From positions 39,567-103,566 of the forward strand of contig CALUTW010000010.1 in assembly GCA_944323805.1 (NCBI GenBank): a DNA stretch of 64,000 bases, given 5' to 3'. Position numbers and translations under genes: made by a program. The notes beneath the pieces were generated by a model. It was given only the letters and a program-made list of their open reading frames with translations, made no database searches and had not been told where the DNA came from. Positions 17,265 through 26,137 of this stretch are shown one piece after another. Every line of letters begins with the position of its first letter. Positions within the stretch are counted from its first letter, which is position 1. Source of the stretch: an uncultured Bacteroidales bacterium. Its GTDB lineage: Bacteria > Bacteroidota > Bacteroidia > Bacteroidales > UBA932.

Positions 17265-20200
17265 ATGTCATTCGTACATCTTCATGTCCATACGCAATAC
17301 TCGATCCTGGACGGCCAGTCGTCCATAGAAAACCTGTTTGACCGTGCTGATGAGCTTGGCATGCCCGGTCTGGCCATCACGGACCATGGCAACATGTACG
17401 GGGTAAAGGAATTCTTCAAATTCGCAAAGAAGCATCCGAATGTAAAGCCAATAATCGGATGCGAGATATATGTTACCAACCATTACGACCACAAGCTGAA
17501 GGACAAGGACCACAGGTCATATTTCCACCTCATACTTCTGGCAAAGAACTACAACGGCTACAGGAACCTGATGAAGATAGTCTCGACGGGGCATATTGAA
17601 GGCAGGTACTATGACAAGCCGAGGGTCAGCCATGAAGTGCTGGAGAAATACGCGAAAGACCTTATCTGCTGCTCCGCATGTATTGCAGGCGAGGTGCCGA
17701 GAAACATCATCGCCGGAGACATGGCTGCCGCAGAAAAAGCCCTGCAATGGCACAGGAACCTGTTCGGGGACGACTATTATCTGGAGGTGCAGCTTCACAG
17801 GACAGAGGTCCCGGGACAGTCGCAGGATGTCTATGAACGCCAGAAGGCCGCCCTGGAGGGCATCATAGAGCTGTCGAAAAAGACGGGCGTCAAGATTGTG
17901 GCCACGAATGATGCGCATTTTGTAAGGAAAGAGGACGGACCTGCACATGACAGGCTTATCTGTCTCACTACCAACGCATACCTTACTGACGAGAAACGGC
18001 TCAGATATACACAGCAGGAATACCTCAAGAGCGAGGAAGAAATGGCAGCACTCTTCCCCGACCATCCTGAATTCCTGTCCAACACGCTTGAAATCTGCGA
18101 CAAAATAGAAAAGTACTCGATAGACAGGGACCATGTCCTCCCGATTTTCAAGATTGACTCCGCATTCCTGAAAGATGTGGACAGGTATCTCGACATGTAC
18201 AGGGAAGTCATCGATGCCGGAAGATGCGACAGCAAGGGAAACGACCGGGGAAAGGAGTTCACATATTCAGTCGCATACCTGTGCCATCTGTGCTACGAAG
18301 GGGCAAGAAGAAGATACGGGGAACTCAACGGAGAGCAGTCCGAGCGCATCGATTTCGAACTGAAGACAATCAGCAGGATGGGATTCCCGGACTACTTCCT
18401 CATTGTGCAGGACTTCATTGCGGCAGCCCGGAGCAAAGGCATATCAGTCGGCCCTGGCCGAGGGTCGGCAGCCGGTTCGGCAGTCGCATACTGTCTCGGG
18501 ATCACGAATATAGACCCTATCAGGTACCAGCTCCTGTTCGAGCGTTTCCTCAATCCGGACAGGATATCGATGCCGGATATAGACATCGACTTCGATGATG
18601 ACGGCCGTTACAGGGTCTTCAAATACGTTGAAGACACTTACGGCAAGGACCATATATCCCATGTCATCACATTCGGCACAATGGCCGCAAAAATGGCCAT
18701 AAAGGATGTCGCCCGCGTCAGCAACATGCCTATGGACGAGTCCAACAAGCTGACAAAGCTGATTCCGGACAAGCCTATAAAGGTAAAGGAAGTGCAGCAG
18801 ATCCCTATGAAGGATGACGACGAGCTGGAAAAGGGATTCAAGATCGTGGAAAAGACTGAGGAAATCCCGGACCCGGAACATGAGGGAAAGACCGTCAAGG
18901 TCAAGAAAAAATACATGGAGGGCACCGTAGAGAAAGACTATAAGCCGACCCTGAAGAACTGCCTGAAATACATCCCTGAACTTAAGAATGAATATGAGAA
19001 CGGTCCGGAACAGACCAGGGAGGTCCTGAAATATGCCCTCCAGCTGGAAGGGACCGTGCGGCAGACAGGAGTACATGCCTGCGCAATGATTATCGGACGC
19101 GGAGACCTTACGGACTATATACCGATAAGTGTCGCCCCGGACAAGGCCACCGGAGAGGATGTATGGGTATCACAGTATGAGGGATGCTTCATCGAGGATG
19201 TGGGAATGCTTAAGATGGACTTCCTCGGACTCAAGACCCTGTCAATCATCAAGGAATGCCTGGAGAACATACGGAAGAGACACGGGATAGAAATAGACAT
19301 CGAGAAAATCCCAATTGACGACGAGGAGACATACAGGCTGTACGGACGCGGAGATACCAAGAGCGTGTTCCAGTTCGAGTCCGACGGCATGAAGCAATGG
19401 CTGCAGAGGCTCGAACCGACAAGATTCGAAGACCTCATCGCCATGAACGCCCTCTACAGACCGGGGCCTATGGACTATATCCCGTCATTCGTCGACAGGA
19501 AGCAGGGAAGGGAGAAAATAGAGTACGACCTTCCCGAGATGCAGGAATTCCTTGAGGACACATATGGCATTACCGTTTACCAGGAGCAGGTCATGCTCCT
19601 GTCGCAGAAGCTGGCAGGATTTACCAAGGGAGAGGCCGACAAGCTGCGTAAAGCCATGGGAAAGAAGCAGCTTGACGTCCTCGAATCACTGCACGACAAG
19701 TTCATAGCGGGCGGAAAGGCAAACGGGCACCCGGAAAAGGTACTCAAGAAAATCTGGAAAGACTGGAGAAAGTTTGCACAGTATGCATTCAATAAGTCCC
19801 ATGCAACCTGCTACGCGTGGGTAAGCTACCAGACGGGATACCTGAAGGCACATTATCCGGCGGAATTCCAGGCGGCCAACCTGAGCAAGAATCTCTCCAA
19901 CATGGACGAGATCAAGAAAATCATGGATGACGCCAAGAAATCCAGGATAAAGGTCCTTAATCCGGATATAAATGAGAGTGACGCAAGGTTTACGGTCAAC
20001 AAGGACGGCAATATCCGTTTCGGACTCGGAGGTATCAAGGGATTCGGGGACAATATCGTAAAGGCCCTGCTCACAGAAAGGGAGGAGAACGGACTTTTCA
20101 AGGATATTTTCGATTTTGCGGAAAGGATGGCCGGCATAGTCAACAGGAAAGCCTATGAAGCCCTGCTCTATTCGGGGGCATTCGACAGCTTCGGGTTGAA

Positions 20201-21065
20201 AAGGTCGCAGTACATGCTTGACTGCGCCTCAGGGGACGTATTCCTTGATGCCATCCTGAGATATGCAGACCTGTACCGGAAAGATACGCTGGATGACAAT
20301 GCAACACTGTTCGGAGCCGTAGAGGAGACAAAGCCCCAGCGCCCTGCCATACCTGAGATGTACGGGGAAGAAAATCTGCTGGAGCTGCTCCATAAGGAGA
20401 AGGAGCTGGTCGGGATGTACCTGTCGTCACATCCTCTGGACAGATATACATTCGAGATAGAGAATTTCACGACGTGCAGGCTGAACGGGCTTAAGGATGA
20501 AATCGAAAAGTGCGACAAGACCAGGACATCCCGCAATGCAAACATAGGGGGATTCATAACCAGTGTGACAGAGGGGACCAACCGGTTCGGAAAGCCTTAC
20601 ATGAAAGTGGAGCTTGAGGATTTCGACGGCAGCTACGAGCTTGTCCTCAACGGCAAGGATATCGACTCATTCCGTAGCGGACTGCAGCAGAATCAGGCCG
20701 TATATATCGAAGGAAAGATCGAGGAGAAGTTCTTCAGGACACCGGAAATGAGAAAAGAGAAAGGAGACCCTCCATTCGATTTCAAGATAAAGAAGGTCAT
20801 CCATTTAGGCAATGTAGTGGAAAACTATATCAAGGGCTTTACAATATTTATCAAGACATCGATGCTCAGCAGCGAATTCAGGGAAGATCTTGTAAACATT
20901 GTAAGGCACAATACGGGTTCGGTACCTCTTACGATGTTCCTGGAGGACCCGGTAACAAATTACAAGATTGAATTCCTGTCAAGGAAGTTCAAGATATCCG
21001 TCAATATGCCTTTCATTGATGACCTCAAAGGGATGAATATCCCTTACAAGGTCATCACGAAATGA
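17265..21065 (+). CDS. dnaE: DNA polymerase III subunit alpha (DnaE)
   Basis: The replicative polymerase catalytic subunit, 1266 residues. The N-terminal PHP domain starts immediately (FVHLHVHTQYSILDG). The palm carries the PGRGSAAGSAVAYCLGI motif near residue 398 and the metal-binding PDIDIDFDDDGR near 436-447. Fingers (FKFESDGMKQWLQRLEP-like; ALYRPGPMDYIPSFVDRKQG), the HhH region (GLGGIKGFGDNIVKALL) and the C-terminal OB fold (NIGGFITSVTEGTNRFGKPY) follow. A highly charged insert at about residues 500-565 (many K, E, D) interrupts the palm/thumb relative to E. coli DnaE. The upstream ATG at 17217 is rejected because it lies within the promoter. The gene stops 4 bp from the convergent downstream gene. 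Confidence 0.96.
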   Translation: MSFVHLHVHTQYSILDGQSSIENLFDRADELGMPGLAITDHGNMYGVKEFFKFAKKHPNVKPIIGCEIYVTNHYDHKLKDKDHRSYFHLILLAKNYNGYRNLMKIVSTGHIEGRYYDKPRVSHEVLEKYAKDLICCSACIAGEVPRNIIAGDMAAAEKALQWHRNLFGDDYYLEVQLHRTEVPGQSQDVYERQKAALEGIIELSKKTGVKIVATNDAHFVRKEDGPAHDRLICLTTNAYLTDEKRLRYTQQEYLKSEEEMAALFPDHPEFLSNTLEICDKIEKYSIDRDHVLPIFKIDSAFLKDVDRYLDMYREVIDAGRCDSKGNDRGKEFTYSVAYLCHLCYEGARRRYGELNGEQSERIDFELKTISRMGFPDYFLIVQDFIAAARSKGISVGPGRGSAAGSAVAYCLGITNIDPIRYQLLFERFLNPDRISMPDIDIDFDDDGRYRVFKYVEDTYGKDHISHVITFGTMAAKMAIKDVARVSNMPMDESNKLTKLIPDKPIKVKEVQQIPMKDDDELEKGFKIVEKTEEIPDPEHEGKTVKVKKKYMEGTVEKDYKPTLKNCLKYIPELKNEYENGPEQTREVLKYALQLEGTVRQTGVHACAMIIGRGDLTDYIPISVAPDKATGEDVWVSQYEGCFIEDVGMLKMDFLGLKTLSIIKECLENIRKRHGIEIDIEKIPIDDEETYRLYGRGDTKSVFQFESDGMKQWLQRLEPTRFEDLIAMNALYRPGPMDYIPSFVDRKQGREKIEYDLPEMQEFLEDTYGITVYQEQVMLLSQKLAGFTKGEADKLRKAMGKKQLDVLESLHDKFIAGGKANGHPEKVLKKIWKDWRKFAQYAFNKSHATCYAWVSYQTGYLKAHYPAEFQAANLSKNLSNMDEIKKIMDDAKKSRIKVLNPDINESDARFTVNKDGNIRFGLGGIKGFGDNIVKALLTEREENGLFKDIFDFAERMAGIVNRKAYEALLYSGAFDSFGLKRSQYMLDCASGDVFLDAILRYADLYRKDTLDDNATLFGAVEETKPQRPAIPEMYGEENLLELLHKEKELVGMYLSSHPLDRYTFEIENFTTCRLNGLKDEIEKCDKTRTSRNANIGGFITSVTEGTNRFGKPYMKVELEDFDGSYELVLNGKDIDSFRSGLQQNQAVYIEGKIEEKFFRTPEMRKEKGDPPFDFKIKKVIHLGNVVENYIKGFTIFIKTSMLSSEFREDLVNIVRHNTGSVPLTMFLEDPVTNYKIEFLSRKFKISVNMPFIDDLKGMNIPYKVITK

Positions 21066-21069
21066 AAGG

Positions 21070-21942
21070 TCAGAACCCAAGCACCGCTTCTACAGGATAA
21101 TGGTCGGATATGAACGGCCATTCCCCGAATTTCTGTGTCACTGTCCTGAACTCGGGACATGACCTGAACCCGGAATAGTATATATAGTCGATGATGTCAG
21201 ACGACTTTCCCCAGTTGTTGTAGGTGGCGTGGCTGTCGGTCTTTTCCGCATATATGCGGGCGCTCTTCATCATATTGTCGAGCCTGTCAAGGACCGGATC
21301 CCCGGGCTTTACATTGAAATCCCCGGTCAGGATGACAGGGAGACCTGAGGTATTGAGCTCTGCAATCCTGTCCATGATAAGGGCAAGGCCTTTTTCCTGA
21401 GCCTGCTTCCCTACGTGGTCAAGGTGCGTATTGACATAAAGGAAGCTGTTTCCAGTCCTCCTGTCCTTCATTATGGCCCATGTCGCAGTCCTCTTGCATG
21501 CAGCATCCCAGCCGACAGAAGGTTCATCAGGGGTCTCAGAGAGCCAGAATGTCCCCCATTTTTTTAACGATACCGTCTTCCTGTTGTACAGGATAGACAT
21601 GTGCTCCCCGTCTTTCTTCCCGTCTTCCCGGCCTACTCCTGCCGCCTTATAGTCACGGAGATTCTCCGTCAGAAACAGTACCTGATAATAATAGGCCTCC
21701 TGAAGCCCGAGAATATCCGGCTTGAGCTCATTTATCATGAGCAGGGAGGCAGGACATCTGTACTGCCATGAATTGGTGCCGTCATTGGCCTCCCCGTTCC
21801 TTATGTTCATGGATATTACCTTGAGGGTCCCGCTTTCTCCTGCCCCGGCAACCGCAACTGCCGCAGAGACACATAGTCCTGCCAACACGAGGGCGGCAGC
21901 CAATATTTTCCTTGCCTTCATATACCTGCTGACAAAATTCAT
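21070..21942 (-). CDS. Secreted endonuclease/exonuclease/phosphatase (EEP) family protein
   Basis: A 290-residue protein with a signal peptide (MKARKILAAALVLAGLCVSA; this Met is at 21921, the longer ATG start at 21942). EEP-fold motifs are visible: LKVISMNIRNG, the metal-binding Glu in DILGLQEAYYYQ, LYVNTHLDHVG, VILTGDFNVKPGDPVL and the final SDHYPVEAVL. The family hydrolyses phosphodiesters of nucleic acids, phosphoinositides or sphingomyelin; the substrate here is unknown. Convergent with dnaE (4-bp gap) and 14 bp downstream of tpx, so probably cotranscribed with tpx. Confidence 0.88.
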   Translation of the reverse strand: MNFVSRYMKARKILAAALVLAGLCVSAAVAVAGAGESGTLKVISMNIRNGEANDGTNSWQYRCPASLLMINELKPDILGLQEAYYYQVLFLTENLRDYKAAGVGREDGKKDGEHMSILYNRKTVSLKKWGTFWLSETPDEPSVGWDAACKRTATWAIMKDRRTGNSFLYVNTHLDHVGKQAQEKGLALIMDRIAELNTSGLPVILTGDFNVKPGDPVLDRLDNMMKSARIYAEKTDSHATYNNWGKSSDIIDYIYYSGFRSCPEFRTVTQKFGEWPFISDHYPVEAVLGF

Positions 21943-21956
21943 TTCAACTGCCCGCT

Positions 21957-22457
21957 CTACTTCAGGACCTTAAGCGCGGCATCATAGTCCGGCTCATCGG
22001 TCACTTCCGGCACAAGCTGTTCATAGACAATCTTTCCCTCTTCATCGATAATGATGACGGCCCTTGCAAGAAGCCCCTTCAGCGGCCCTTCTGCCATTGC
22101 AAGTCCGTATCTCTCATCGAAATGATGGCACCGGAAGACTGACAGAGGCACAACATCGTCAAGTCCCTCGGTGCTGCAGAACCTCGACTGGGCAAACGGA
22201 AGGTCCTTTGAGACGCATAGAACCACCGTATTGTCAAGCGAGGAGGCCTCCTTGTTGAATCTTCGTACCGAAGCGGCACATACCGGAGTGTCGAGACTCG
22301 GGAAAATATTAAGTATTACCCTCTTTCCGAGGAAATCAGGGAGATGGACCGTTGTAAGGTCGCCTTTGACGCCACCGAACCGGGGAGCCTGCGTCCCTGT
22401 TGCCGGCAAATCTCCGCAAAGCTTCACGGGAGTCCCTTTGAATGTAACTGCTGCCAT
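21957..22457 (-). CDS. tpx: Thiol peroxidase Tpx
   Basis: A 166-residue atypical 2-Cys peroxiredoxin that reduces lipid and hydrogen peroxides using thioredoxin. Peroxidatic Cys60 lies in PSLDTPVCAASVRRFN and resolving Cys94 in SRFCSTEGL, at the family's standard spacing. The N-terminal MAAVTFKGTPVKLCGDLPAT is typical of Tpx. Length is normal. It has its own promoter and a hairpin in the leader. Confidence 0.96.
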   Translation of the reverse strand: MAAVTFKGTPVKLCGDLPATGTQAPRFGGVKGDLTTVHLPDFLGKRVILNIFPSLDTPVCAASVRRFNKEASSLDNTVVLCVSKDLPFAQSRFCSTEGLDDVVPLSVFRCHHFDERYGLAMAEGPLKGLLARAVIIIDEEGKIVYEQLVPEVTDEPDYDAALKVLK

Positions 22458-22493
22458 ATCTTTGACAATTGAAATTAAACTTCACTGCATTTG

Positions 22494-22521
22494 CCGGCAG
22501 CCCTGTTCATGGCACTGCCGG
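22494..22521 (-). other. Hairpin in the tpx leader
   Basis: CCGGCAG (22494-22500) pairs with CTGCCGG (22515-22521) inside the predicted untranslated leader of tpx. No T run follows, so it is more likely an mRNA structure than a terminator. Confidence 0.4.
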
Positions 22522-22534
22522 ACGCAGACAATAT

Positions 22535-22565
22535 CAAAATTATAAATAAATTCAACAAAATGCAA
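22535..22565 (-). promoter_or_regulatory. tpx promoter (TTG-N20-TAATTTTG)
   Basis: On the minus strand TTG (22563-22565) is followed after exactly 20 bp by TAATTTTG (22535-22542). This would give a leader of about 70 nt for tpx. Confidence 0.65.
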
Positions 22566-22615
22566 TCGCATGGAGAAAAGGGCATGAAAGGGATAAAGGG
22601 GCATAATATGACAAG

Positions 22616-22623
22616 TATTTTTG
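22616..22623 (+). promoter_or_regulatory. Candidate -7 element for the ThiL-fold gene (TATTTTTG)
   Basis: TATTTTTG matches TAnnTTTG, 55 bp before the ATG at 22678. No TTG lies at the -33 position. Confidence 0.35.
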
Positions 22624-22677
22624 CTGGAGAATTTATTATTGACTATTTTTATTGTCTGCAGAAAATAAACTATTGCC

Positions 22678-23682
22678 ATGGCAGAAGAGAATTTCACTGA
22701 AATGGGCCGCATTGAAGCTATCGCGCGGCTTTTCGAGGGTACAGGATACAGTCCCTGGGACGGATGCTCATTTGATGCCGGAAGAAACGGCGGCATTGTG
22801 CATACAGCCTCAAAAGTGATGCTTGAAGGAATAGATTTCGACCTTGTCTATTTTCCGCTCAAGCATCTCGGGTATAAAAGCGTAATAGCCGTAACCGGGG
22901 AACTATATGCGGCAATGGCCAGGCCTGAGACATTGTCAGTGACTCTCGGACTGTCCTCAAAGCTTGATTTCAGCCAGACAAAGGAAATCTGGGAAGGCAT
23001 CGTGACTGCATCGAAAGAGCATTCCATATCAAGACTTTCCCTCGACCTCGTCCCTTCAAAGAACGGACTCTGCATAGCTGTATCGGCGACAGGATTCACA
23101 TCCGGACTGACGGCAAAAAGAAGGATGCCCGCAAAAAGCATGGACCTCATATGCATATCGGACAACCTCGGGGCAGCATTCATGGGGATGCAGGTCCTGG
23201 AGCGGGAGAAAAGGAAATTCTCCTCCTCGGACGGCAACGGCCCGCAACCGGACCTGAATGACTACAGACATCTCGTAGGGGCATATCTGAAGCCTGAAAT
23301 CAATCCTGCAATTGTAGGACAGCTCGAAGAGGCGGAAATCATCCCTTCATACGGATATCTTGTGACAAGAGGGCTGTCAGATGCCGTAAAAAGGCTTGTA
23401 AGGGACAGCGGCCTCGGCGCAAAGGTATACGTCGACAGGATACCTTTCCCGGGAAAGATGTTCGACCTCGGAAAGGAATTCAACATAGACCCCGTATCGG
23501 CAGCCCTCAATGGAGGAGACGACTACAGGCTAATGTTCACAATACCGATAGGAAAACACGACAGGTTCAGGAAGGATTTCCAGGTCTATGACATCATCGG
23601 ACACCTTGCAAAGCCTGAGGTAGGAGCCGTAATAGTCACTCCAGACGGCGTGGAGTTCCCGATGAAGGCTCAGGGATGGTAA
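22678..23682 (+). CDS. ThiL-fold (AIR synthase-like) protein with degenerate active site
   Basis: 334 residues that align end to end with thiamine-monophosphate kinase ThiL: FDLVYFPLKHLGYKS, MDLICISDNLGAAFMGMQVL, LEREKRKF, DRIPFP, AALNGGDDYRLMFTIP and GAVIVTPDGVEFPMKAQGW are all ThiL-like. However, the catalytic and metal-binding motifs are changed. GDDAAV is WDGCSF (27-32), TTD is TAS (43-45), N(F/L)SD is VTGE (72-75), GGDT is LSLD (120-123) and D(I/L)SDG is LVTRG (228-232). Only NGGDDYRLMF near the C-terminus is kept. It is therefore probably not an active kinase and may be a paralogue with a structural or regulatory role. The frame is intact, so it is not a pseudogene. Confidence 0.75.
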   Translation: MAEENFTEMGRIEAIARLFEGTGYSPWDGCSFDAGRNGGIVHTASKVMLEGIDFDLVYFPLKHLGYKSVIAVTGELYAAMARPETLSVTLGLSSKLDFSQTKEIWEGIVTASKEHSISRLSLDLVPSKNGLCIAVSATGFTSGLTAKRRMPAKSMDLICISDNLGAAFMGMQVLEREKRKFSSSDGNGPQPDLNDYRHLVGAYLKPEINPAIVGQLEEAEIIPSYGYLVTRGLSDAVKRLVRDSGLGAKVYVDRIPFPGKMFDLGKEFNIDPVSAALNGGDDYRLMFTIPIGKHDRFRKDFQVYDIIGHLAKPEVGAVIVTPDGVEFPMKAQGW

Positions 23683-23716
23683 ATCAGGACATGACAGACA
23701 GATTCAGTACGAAGAT

Positions 23717-24403
23717 ATGATGAAACCGGTAATTGCAATCGTGACCATAATGGTATCAGGCATCCTTTCAGGACATTGTGCATATGCACAGTCCTTCAGG
23801 GACCTGCTGGATAAAGGCAAGGAAATGCTGGACAACAGCAATGTCGGAGATATTGCGGCAGACATAATATCAGGTACGGGCAACGGCCTGACTGCGGAGA
23901 ACATATGCGGGACATGGAACTATGTCGGCACGGCCATAAGATTCACAAGCGATAATGCCCTGGCTGATGCCGCCTCAGTCCTTGCGTCCAAGGAAATTGA
24001 AGAGAAACTTGACGGATACCTGCAGAAAATCGGATTGAAGGAAGGTGCATTTTCATATACATTCAACCAGGACAGCACATTCTCGACAACATTCCTTAAG
24101 CAGGACCTGAAAGGGACATATTCAATATCAGACGGGGATATAATTGAACTCAGATACGGGAAAAGCGACAAATTCGACTTTATGCATCTGTCCCCATCCG
24201 TAAGCATCAGTGCCTGGTCGGCGGAATTCCTCTTCAATGCGGACAAGCTGCTCGACTTCATCGGCAAGATATCCTCAACTTCCGGGAATTCAACGCTCAA
24301 ATCCCTTTCGGAGATTGCCGGACAGTTTGACGGGATGAAAATCGGATTTGAACTGAAAAGAGACGGACAGAGTACCGCAGATTTCCGGCGGATTTCAATG
24401 TAG
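23717..24403 (+). CDS. Secreted DUF4923-like lipocalin-type protein
   Basis: 228 residues with a signal peptide (MVSGILSGHCAYAQ; starts MMKP at 23717, second ATG at 23720). The mature part resembles the Bacteroidales DUF4923 family: SFRDLLDKGKEMLDN, LTAENICGTWNYVG, FRFTSDNALADA-like helix and the strand EGAFSYTFNQDSTFSTTF. A lipocalin-like beta-barrel that binds a small ligand is plausible but not shown. It follows the ThiL-fold gene after 34 bp and is followed by a terminator, so these two may form a small operon. Family name recalled from memory; function unknown. Confidence 0.65.
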   Translation: MMKPVIAIVTIMVSGILSGHCAYAQSFRDLLDKGKEMLDNSNVGDIAADIISGTGNGLTAENICGTWNYVGTAIRFTSDNALADAASVLASKEIEEKLDGYLQKIGLKEGAFSYTFNQDSTFSTTFLKQDLKGTYSISDGDIIELRYGKSDKFDFMHLSPSVSISAWSAEFLFNADKLLDFIGKISSTSGNSTLKSLSEIAGQFDGMKIGFELKRDGQSTADFRRISM

Positions 24404-24426
24404 ACACATACGCACTGCTGAAAACA

Positions 24427-24463
24427 ACAGAGGCCGGACATCTCATGACCGGCCTCTGTGTTT
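24427..24463. terminator. Bidirectional intrinsic terminator between DUF4923 gene and glyS
   Basis: ACAGAGGCCGG pairs perfectly with CCGGCCTCTGT across an 11-nt loop, with GTTT on the plus side and TTGTTTTC on the minus side. Confidence 0.8.
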
Positions 24464-24497
24464 ATCAGCTGAAATGTAAATTAACTGAAATCATGTA

Positions 24498-26039
24498 TTA
24501 TTTCAGCTTCTTGAGAAGATTGCTCATATTGACTTTCGCGCCTATGATATGAGGCAAATCCTCGATCTTTACCCGTTCCTGGGCCATTGTATCCCTGTCA
24601 CGCACAGTCACGCAATGGTCGTTGAGCGAATCGTGGTCCACCGTGACGCAGAACGGCGTACCGATGGCATCCTGACGGCGGTATCTCTTGCCTATGCTGT
24701 CTTTCTCGTCATACTGGCAGTTGAAATCATATTTGAGTTCATCCATGATTGTCTGTGCAAGCTCAGGAAGCCCGTCTTTCTTTATGAGCGGGAGCACGGC
24801 AACCTTTACAGGGGCAAGTGGTGCAGGAATGCTGAGCACTACCCTGCTTTCCCCGTTCTCAAGCTGCTCCTCATGGTATGAATTGGAAAGTACGGCAAGT
24901 ACCATCCTGTCCACTCCTATTGATGTCTCTATGACGTATGGAGTATAGCTTTCCCCGCTTTCAGGATCATAGTACTGTATCTTCTTGCCTGAGAATTTCT
25001 GATGGTTCCCGAGGTCGAAATCAGTCCTTGAATGTATTCCCTCCAGCTCCTTGAAGCCGAACGGGAAGTTAAACTCAATATCGGTAGCCGCATTTGCATA
25101 ATGTGCAAGCTTCTCATGATCGTGGAACCTATAGTTCCCGTCACCCATTCCAAGGGCCTCATGCCATGCGAGACGTGTCTGCTTCCAGGTTTTGAACCAG
25201 TCGAGCTCTGTCCCAGGCTTGATGAAGAACTGCATTTCCATCTGCTCGAACTCCCTCATCCTGAAGATGAACTGGCGGGCCACAATCTCATTCCTGAAAG
25301 CTTTCCCTATCTGCGCTATGCCGAACGGGATCTTCATCCTTCCTGTCTTCTGCACATTCAGATAGTTCACAAAGATTCCCTGGGCTGTCTCAGGACGAAG
25401 ATATATGACGTTCGTGTCATCGGATGTATTTCCGAGCTGTGTACTGAACATAAGATTGAACTGGCGCACCTCTGTCCAGTTCTTTGTGCCGGAAATCGGA
25501 CATACTATCTCGCAGTCGATGATTATCTGGCGGAGTTCAGCGAGGTCGTTTGCATTGAGAGCATCAGCCATACGCTTGCGGACTTCATCAATCTTTGTCC
25601 TGTTTCTCAACACATTAGGATTGGTCTCAAGGAATTTCTCCTCATCGAAGCCATCCCCGAATTTCTTGCGGCCTTTCTCTACTTCCTTCCTTATCTTCTC
25701 CTCAAGCTTGGCGATGTAATCCTCGATAAGGACATCCGCACGGTATCTTTTCTTCGAGTCCTTATTGTCTATGAGTGGGTCATTGAAGGCGCCTACATGG
25801 CCGGAAGCCTCCCATATCTTAGGATGCATGAAGATGCAGGAATCGATTCCGACGATATTCTCGTGAAGCCTTACCATAGCTTCCCACCAGTATCTCTTGA
25901 TATTGTTCTTCAGTTCAACACCCATCTGTCCGTAATCATACACGGCTGCAAGACCATCATAGATTTCGCTTGAAGGGAAAATAAATCCATACTCCTTGCA
26001 ATGCGCAACCAGAGTCTTGAAAAGTTCATCCTGTGTCAT
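24498..26039 (-). CDS. glyS: Glycine--tRNA ligase (alpha2 type)
   Basis: A 513-residue class II synthetase that charges tRNA-Gly. It is the dimeric archaeal/eukaryotic-like type, not the alpha2beta2 E. coli type. Visible marks are the N-terminal CKEYGFIFPSSEIYDGLAAV, the YWWEAMVRLHENIVGID motif-1 region, motif 2 (AFRNEIVARQFIFRMREFEQ), motif 3 (ETSIGVDRMVLAVL) and the anticodon-binding C-domain (LAPVKVAVLPLIKKDGL; IGKRYRRQDAIGTPFCVTVD). Length is typical for Bacteroidales. Confidence 0.96.
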   Translation of the reverse strand: MTQDELFKTLVAHCKEYGFIFPSSEIYDGLAAVYDYGQMGVELKNNIKRYWWEAMVRLHENIVGIDSCIFMHPKIWEASGHVGAFNDPLIDNKDSKKRYRADVLIEDYIAKLEEKIRKEVEKGRKKFGDGFDEEKFLETNPNVLRNRTKIDEVRKRMADALNANDLAELRQIIIDCEIVCPISGTKNWTEVRQFNLMFSTQLGNTSDDTNVIYLRPETAQGIFVNYLNVQKTGRMKIPFGIAQIGKAFRNEIVARQFIFRMREFEQMEMQFFIKPGTELDWFKTWKQTRLAWHEALGMGDGNYRFHDHEKLAHYANAATDIEFNFPFGFKELEGIHSRTDFDLGNHQKFSGKKIQYYDPESGESYTPYVIETSIGVDRMVLAVLSNSYHEEQLENGESRVVLSIPAPLAPVKVAVLPLIKKDGLPELAQTIMDELKYDFNCQYDEKDSIGKRYRRQDAIGTPFCVTVDHDSLNDHCVTVRDRDTMAQERVKIEDLPHIIGAKVNMSNLLKKLK

Positions 26040-26091
26040 AGTATTAACTTGTTATAATGTATTCATTATCATGACCCGAAGGTCCGGCCTG

Positions 26092-26099
26092 CAAAATTA
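26092..26099 (-). promoter_or_regulatory. Candidate -7 element for glyS
   Basis: Reads TAATTTTG on the minus strand, 53 bp before the glyS ATG. No TTG is present at 19-21 bp further upstream. Confidence 0.4.
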
Positions 26100-26137
26100 G
26101 CAATTTATACAATATATGCCATTACATTACCGCAGCT

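Noticed and set aside
22491..22700. 69-codon open frame in the tpx/ThiL-fold gap
   Set aside because: It covers both promoters and overlaps the start of the ThiL-fold gene; composition is not protein-like.
25032..25973. 313-codon open frame on the plus strand
   Set aside because: It lies entirely opposite glyS, whose protein is a full-length family match.
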